A DNA stretch of 26,779 nucleotides from Methanosarcina sp. UBA293 (GTDB lineage: Archaea > Halobacteriota > Methanosarcinia > Methanosarcinales > Methanosarcinaceae). The stretch is from contig DALS01000057.1 of assembly GCA_002499445.1 (NCBI GenBank), positions 1 to 26,779 on the forward strand, in the 5' to 3' direction. The position numbers were made by a program, and so were the translations under genes. The notes under the pieces were generated by a model. It did not search any database. It worked only from the letters and a program-made list of their open reading frames with translations, and was not told the origin of the DNA. This document shows positions 22,958 to 26,779 of the stretch, piece after piece (the first letter of the stretch is position 1; each line of letters opens with the position of its first letter).

Positions 22958-24337
22958 ATAGTTTTCGGGTTTGAAAACTGGAACTTCTTGTTTGAATTTA
23001 GTCAGGTTGTCGCTCATGAACTGGTCAGCATCGTCGGTAAGGGCTTCGAGGTCAGCCTTAACCTTTGCAAGAGCATTGGTTTCGAACCTTGTAAGCCTCA
23101 GCTTACCGGAGTTGATACCTTCTTCAACAATGTTACAACATTCAATCGCAGCGTTCTTTGCACGGAGGTAGTTGTTTTCTCCATCCTTTACGATTGCCTG
23201 TCCGACCCTGTAAGCGTTGTCGTAGGCAAGCACATAGCCCTGCGGGTCTCTGAATTTGTCAGAGAGCACGAGAACATCCCTGAGATCCTTTGCTTTTCCG
23301 GTCTTAAGGGCAACGTTCATCATGGAACAGTCATATGCCAGACTTTCGGACCAGCACTGAACAGTTGTACCACCGAATTCCCCATGGAATTCAACTGATT
23401 CGTTGGACCAGAGGTCACAACACTGCATGATCAGGTTACCCATAAGGTCAGAGTGAGCACAGGTTGAGGTCTTTCCTTCCTGTGAAATCGGGACACCTGC
23501 AATGGGTTTTACAATGCTGTTTTCATATCCACAGTCCTTTCCAGGCCCGACAGCACCGGCTTCGTATGCACAGAGAGATCTTGCTGCAGAAATTGCCCTT
23601 GCAACAATTGCGGTTGTGTGGGCAAGATTCTTGTCAAGCAGCCCGCCTGCAATGAACATTGCAGTGTTTGCCTGAGCACAGTCTGTGTCACCTGCGGGAA
23701 CAGTGCCGGTCTTCTTTGCGATGTCTGAAATGTCTTTCCAGATCATTTCCATGTCCATGCTGCCAAGCACACCGATACCGAAGAGGATACCTGCAGTGTC
23801 GTTCCTCAAGATAGAGTAGTCGAAGATTTCCTTACCACCCATACTTTCCACGGAAAGCAGGTCTGCACCATTCTGGGCACACAGTTCGAAGGCTTCCATA
23901 AAGACGTTGTACTTGTCTCCTCCCCTGAGCTGGAGGTATTCACGGTCTTGACGGATATCACCAATGGTGTGGCGGAGTGCGCATTTTATGCCATATTCGT
24001 CATGGTATTCTTCCATGATAGTTTTCTGGGCGTGTGCAACGGCTGCTCCCCACTCAGGGTTGTTGGACATCTGTTCAACGTGTTCAGTTTCAAGTACCAC
24101 AGAAGGAGCTCCGATCTGGATCATCCTTTCCATGATATCGGTGGTAATTCTCTCGTATTCTTTTATAAGTTTTTCTTTGGACTTGCCTGCTTGAGGCCTT
24201 GGGGCGTAGTTAACTTCGGGAGTTGTGTAACCAGCACCGATTTCGAGGCCAAGCCCTGCTTTTACTGGGAATTTTGACTCCCCAAAAAGCAGTTCATCTG
24301 CACTAGCGTAAGCCATTGAAGTGTATTTTTTAACCAT
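22949..24337 (-). CDS. mtaB: Methanol:corrinoid methyltransferase subunit MtaB
   Basis: MtaB binds methanol through zinc and transfers its methyl group to the cobalamin of MtaC, the first step of methanol methanogenesis in the cytoplasm. Its 462 residues match the family length. The zinc ligands known from the M. barkeri structure fall at the same numbers: Glu164 (S-V-E-S-M-G-G), Cys220 (G-D-T-D-C) and Cys269 (G-K-D-C-G). AAGGAGGG lies a few bases before ATG 24337, and the gene starts 13 bp after mtaC ends, a standard mtaCB operon. Which isozyme (1, 2 or 3) it is cannot be told from this window. Codon use is strongly biased, as expected for an abundant protein. Confidence 0.97.
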   Translation of the reverse strand: MVKKYTSMAYASADELLFGESKFPVKAGLGLEIGAGYTTPEVNYAPRPQAGKSKEKLIKEYERITTDIMERMIQIGAPSVVLETEHVEQMSNNPEWGAAVAHAQKTIMEEYHDEYGIKCALRHTIGDIRQDREYLQLRGGDKYNVFMEAFELCAQNGADLLSVESMGGKEIFDYSILRNDTAGILFGIGVLGSMDMEMIWKDISDIAKKTGTVPAGDTDCAQANTAMFIAGGLLDKNLAHTTAIVARAISAARSLCAYEAGAVGPGKDCGYENSIVKPIAGVPISQEGKTSTCAHSDLMGNLIMQCCDLWSNESVEFHGEFGGTTVQCWSESLAYDCSMMNVALKTGKAKDLRDVLVLSDKFRDPQGYVLAYDNAYRVGQAIVKDGENNYLRAKNAAIECCNIVEEGINSGKLRLTRFETNALAKVKADLEALTDDADQFMSDNLTKFKQEVPVFKPENYGL

Positions 24338-24350
24338 TCTTGCTCCCTCC

Positions 24351-25127
24351 TTAATGCTTGTGGAATTCCTCTCTTAATGCTGGGATGTCTACAGTACCTG
24401 CAATAATTGCGTCAGCGATCTTGGGGGCATCTGCAGCTTCTTCACCATACACTCCAAGTTCATACTGAGACACGAAGTCCTGGTTCACAGCACCTCCACC
24501 GCATGCAAATGGAACCTTTATTCCCTTCTCAAGGAGTTTGTCATTGACTTCCTTGAATGCATACATGGTGGTTGTCATGAGGGCAGTACCTGTAAGCATA
24601 ATCGGCTTTTCTTTTGTAACTGCATCGATTACTTCATCTACAGGAACGTCTCTTCCGAGGTCAACTACATCATAGCCGTTTGCTCTCAGAAGGGCAACAA
24701 CAATGTTCTTTCCAATGTCATGGACATCACCTTCTGCAACGTGGCAGACAACCTTGCCCCTTGGTTCGGGAACTTCGTTAGTCTGAGTCTTACAGAACTC
24801 AATACCTGCAAGCATTGCATCAGCAGACATCATAACGTTGGGGAGGAAAATGATACCTTCATCGTAGAGCTGGGTTACAACTCCCATTCCTACCATTAGG
24901 GCATCATCAATAAGGTCGATTGGCTTCTTGCCTGCATCGATTGCGGCCTGGAGTGCTTCAACTACATCATCCTCTTCACCCTCATAGATTGCTTTTGCAA
25001 CCGGGTAGATGAGTTCATCCTTGGGGTAAAGCTCTTCTGCGGCTTCGTCAGGAGTCATTTCCTTCTCGAGGGCGACGTTGTAGCGTACCAATATGCCGTC
25101 GATATCTTCCAGTTTCAAATCCAACAT
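24351..25127 (-). CDS. mtaC: Methanol-specific corrinoid protein MtaC
   Basis: MtaC carries cobalamin, receives the methyl group of methanol from MtaB and passes it to MtaA, which methylates coenzyme M. Its 258 residues comprise an N-terminal helical cap domain (about 35-120) and a Rossmann cobalamin domain with G-D-V-H-D-I-G-K-N (133-141). His136 is the lower axial ligand, at the same number as in M. barkeri. Further on are L-T-G-T-A-L-M-T-T-T and F-A-C-G-G-G-A-V cobalamin-tail contacts. GGAGGTT lies 5 bases before ATG 25127. Expression is probably driven from far upstream, since mtaCB transcripts of Methanosarcina have long leaders, and controlled by the Msr regulators. Confidence 0.97.
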   Translation of the reverse strand: MLDLKLEDIDGILVRYNVALEKEMTPDEAAEELYPKDELIYPVAKAIYEGEEDDVVEALQAAIDAGKKPIDLIDDALMVGMGVVTQLYDEGIIFLPNVMMSADAMLAGIEFCKTQTNEVPEPRGKVVCHVAEGDVHDIGKNIVVALLRANGYDVVDLGRDVPVDEVIDAVTKEKPIMLTGTALMTTTMYAFKEVNDKLLEKGIKVPFACGGGAVNQDFVSQYELGVYGEEAADAPKIADAIIAGTVDIPALREEFHKH

Positions 25128-25846
25128 ATTTTAACCTCCATTTGGTAAAAAGGTCTTAGATTACTCGAATCTTTGACCCTGCAAGTTGCATCTCCTGAAG
25201 TTTCCAAGCTTTTTTGCCGGACACTTCTTGAATACAATGTCAAAGAATTCGAAAACCTCCAGATCAAATTCTTTCCACGGGATTGGATAACTTCTGGTGA
25301 TGTACTAGTCTAGTCATTAAGTAACTGAATTTAAAACCGTTTTTCCGTTGTTCACGCTCTCTTTAGAGGGCTTTTAAGTAACCAGACATGGGAATCTCTT
25401 ATATTCTATTCTCTGGCTCTAAAGAATCTTCTATTCAGTTAGTTCTGATAGGTGTACTCCCTATAGTATTCCGGGATGCACTTGCAGATCACAGTTATAC
25501 TTAATTGCATATACCTTCACCGATGCTAATTTTTGAGTTGCTATAATATTATAATTCTCATTTCAGTTTTCTCTGCAAGTGATGTTATAAAAGAGAAGTG
25601 AATTTTTGCCCCCAATGATCTAAACAATTGAGTCAAAATTTATAGAGCAATTATCCTATTTCAGGATTTATTAATTGTAAAGCATGAAGATAAAGAGATA
25701 TTTATTTTTAGCGCTTGAGATAATCAAGTGAACTTGTTTTTTACTGTAGATCAGGAACAGTCAAAATATAGCTACCAACGTATATTCTTCAAAGCACACA
25801 AGTGAAATTAAATACTCAAAGTCCTCCCTCAGAAATTTCATAATTT

Positions 25847-25871
25847 CTTACTTTCCGGGAAAACAAGTAAG
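25847..25871. repeat. 7-bp inverted repeat around TCCGGGAAAAC
   Basis: CTTACTT (25847-25853) and AAGTAAG (25865-25871) are perfect inverted arms. The centre contains TTTCCGGGAA, which recurs in the inverted repeat at 26669-26705. It could be a regulator site upstream of mtaC. Confidence 0.45.
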
Positions 25872-26357
25872 AGCTTCCAAAACTCAGACCTTTAATTAAG
25901 ATCTTTAATTATCTGGAGTTTATTAAATTCGGTTTTTGCCTTTACTCAGCTATTTTATTAACCAGGGCAATCTATTTCCCATATAGGTTATCCTGCCACT
26001 GTCTTTAATTTCCCTCTACTTTCGATCAAGCGCCGATGACCTTTTTATAATATATAAGGCTTTTGTATGTAGGGTCATAGTTTTCCTGAGCTATAGGCAT
26101 CTTTCTTCCAAAAGTCGCCCTGCTTAAGAAACTACTATTATTTTAGCTATAACTTTACACATACATCATGCTAAATTTCAATGTTGATTTTCATGGTACA
26201 GCAAACACAGCCGTTTGTAATCTCCTGGTTTCTACCCAGTCTTTCGAGACTATATCCCCACCAATTCCGATTTCTCAATTTCATTAACAACAATTATCAT
26301 TTTTTTTTACAGATATTCAATAATTCTCCTTATTGTTATGATTTTCCACCTTCTGGC

Positions 26358-26385
26358 AAGTCCCTGATTATAAGTCCCTGATTAT
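26358..26385. repeat. Perfect 14-bp tandem duplication
   Basis: AAGTCCCTGATTAT at 26358-26371 is repeated exactly at 26372-26385 in non-coding DNA. No role is visible. Confidence 0.85.
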
Positions 26386-26651
26386 TATACATTTCATATT
26401 TTTGCCACCTTCCATAAATGTCTTCATAAACGATTTTCAGGAGGATTTCAGGATTGAAAACACATATTCAGGACTTAAAATGACAAAATAAGCCTAAAGA
26501 GTGCTTCACTCCTGATATCTCCCATCTATTACCCCCTTCTGTCTGGAGGTTCGAGGTTGAAAACACCGAACCTTTTTCACTCCGTTTTTTGGCTGGCAAC
26601 AGTCTGGAAATGGCAAACCGAGTCTGTACCACCTTTCCGGAGTGTTTTCTG

Positions 26652-26659
26652 AATATATA
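26652..26659 (+). promoter_or_regulatory. TATA box for the gene at the right edge
   Basis: AATATATA on the plus strand would place transcription start near 26680, inside the inverted repeat that follows, with a leader of about 70 nt before ATG 26750. Confidence 0.4.
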
Positions 26660-26668
26660 CCCTGTTTT

Positions 26669-26705
26669 CCGGGAAGTAAATAAAAATGGCAAATTTACTT
26701 CCCGG
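26669..26705. promoter_or_regulatory. 13-bp perfect inverted repeat, probable operator or leader hairpin
   Basis: CCGGGAAGTAAAT (26669-26681) and ATTTACTTCCCGG (26693-26705) are exact inverted copies separated by 11 bp. They sit just after a TATA box and about 45 bp before a gene start, where a bound regulator would block or allow transcription, or where the RNA would fold. Confidence 0.6.
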
Positions 26706-26749
26706 CACAGTACTTCAGGTCTAACTCATTTTTTGGGGAAGTGATAACA

Positions 26750-26779
26750 ATGCCACAGAGAGGGAAGACATTGTCATCA
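26750..26779 (+). CDS. Start of a gene running off the window
   Basis: ATG 26750 opens M-P-Q-R-G-K-T-L-S-S and stays open to the window end. GGGGAAGTGAT, which partly matches the archaeal ribosome binding site GGAGGTGAT, lies a few bases upstream, and a TATA box and strong inverted repeat precede it. Ten residues do not allow a functional call. It is divergent from mtaC and shares its regulatory region. Confidence 0.45.
   Translation, partial: MPQRGKTLSS

Larger units (their letters stand above)
25128..26749. promoter_or_regulatory. 1.6-kb gene-free region between mtaC and a divergent gene
   Basis: I see no convincing gene. On the minus strand, 25161-25304 is an open frame of 47 sense codons ending W-K-E-F-D-L-E-V-F... 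but without a standard start; it may be leader RNA or a remnant. Candidate minus-strand TATA elements are near 25600, 25720 and 26045 (TTATATATTA), so the mtaC start of transcription cannot be fixed by eye. A hairpin (CTTACTT/AAGTAAG, 25847-25871), a 14-bp tandem repeat (26358-26385) and a 13-bp inverted repeat (26669-26705) lie within it. Confidence 0.5.

Noticed and set aside
26468..26692. 74-residue minus-strand frame near the right edge
   Set aside because: It runs through the perfect inverted repeat and the plus-strand promoter and has no ribosome binding site.
25140..26749. CRISPR array or dispersed repeats in the long mtaC upstream region
   Set aside because: Only short pairs of repeats were found; there is no regular repeat-spacer pattern.

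Overview
The window is archaeal and almost certainly from a Methanosarcina-type methanogen. It carries a methanol:corrinoid methyltransferase operon (mtaC-mtaB), two paralogous winged-helix regulators of the kind that control methanol methyltransferases in Methanosarcina, an archaeal family-6 deaminated-base DNA glycosylase, secreted PKD-domain proteins, archaeal TATA boxes and GGAGGT-type ribosome binding sites. No tRNA, rRNA or CRISPR array was seen.

Left part (1-7000): an accessory, partly decaying stretch. It holds a methyltransferase remnant, a major facilitator transporter broken by a one-base deletion in an A run, a frameshifted small membrane-anchored protein, a CopB-type copper ATPase with a His/Met-rich N terminus, a methionine sulfoxide reductase B without a standard start codon, two small membrane proteins and a HAD phosphatase. 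Short perfect tandem repeats are common here.

Middle part (7000-17200): an AT-rich polysaccharide island. A large secreted deacetylase-like protein with PKD and dockerin-like modules sits between two copies of a short repeat, one of which has IS6-like ends. It is followed by a membrane protein that fuses an extracellular NodB/DUF2334-like domain, apparently circularly permuted, to a processive family-2 glycosyltransferase. Divergent from that are a UDP-glucuronate-decarboxylase-like SDR enzyme, a WbpA-type UDP-sugar dehydrogenase and a secreted GH46 chitosanase. The glycosyltransferase-to-chitosanase block is bracketed by two direct ~130-bp repeats, and a transposase C-terminal fragment lies just outside. 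Together the genes could make precursors, polymerise, deacetylate and cut an amino-sugar exopolysaccharide (chitosan/PNAG-like, perhaps with N-acetylated uronate or xylose units). This is the strongest candidate for an undescribed system here. The chitosanase appears cut off inside a PKD domain exactly where the right repeat begins.

Right part (17200-26779): a family-6 (hypoxanthine-type) DNA glycosylase and a 59-residue 2[4Fe-4S] ferredoxin, then a methanol-utilisation locus on the minus strand: mtaC, mtaB with all expected zinc and cobalamin ligands at the known residue numbers, a hydantoinase/oxoprolinase-like ASKHA ATPase, a possible 40-residue protein and two Msr/FilR1-type regulators. 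A 1.6-kb gene-free region upstream of mtaC holds leader and promoter DNA, then inverted repeats and the first codons of a divergent gene running off the window.
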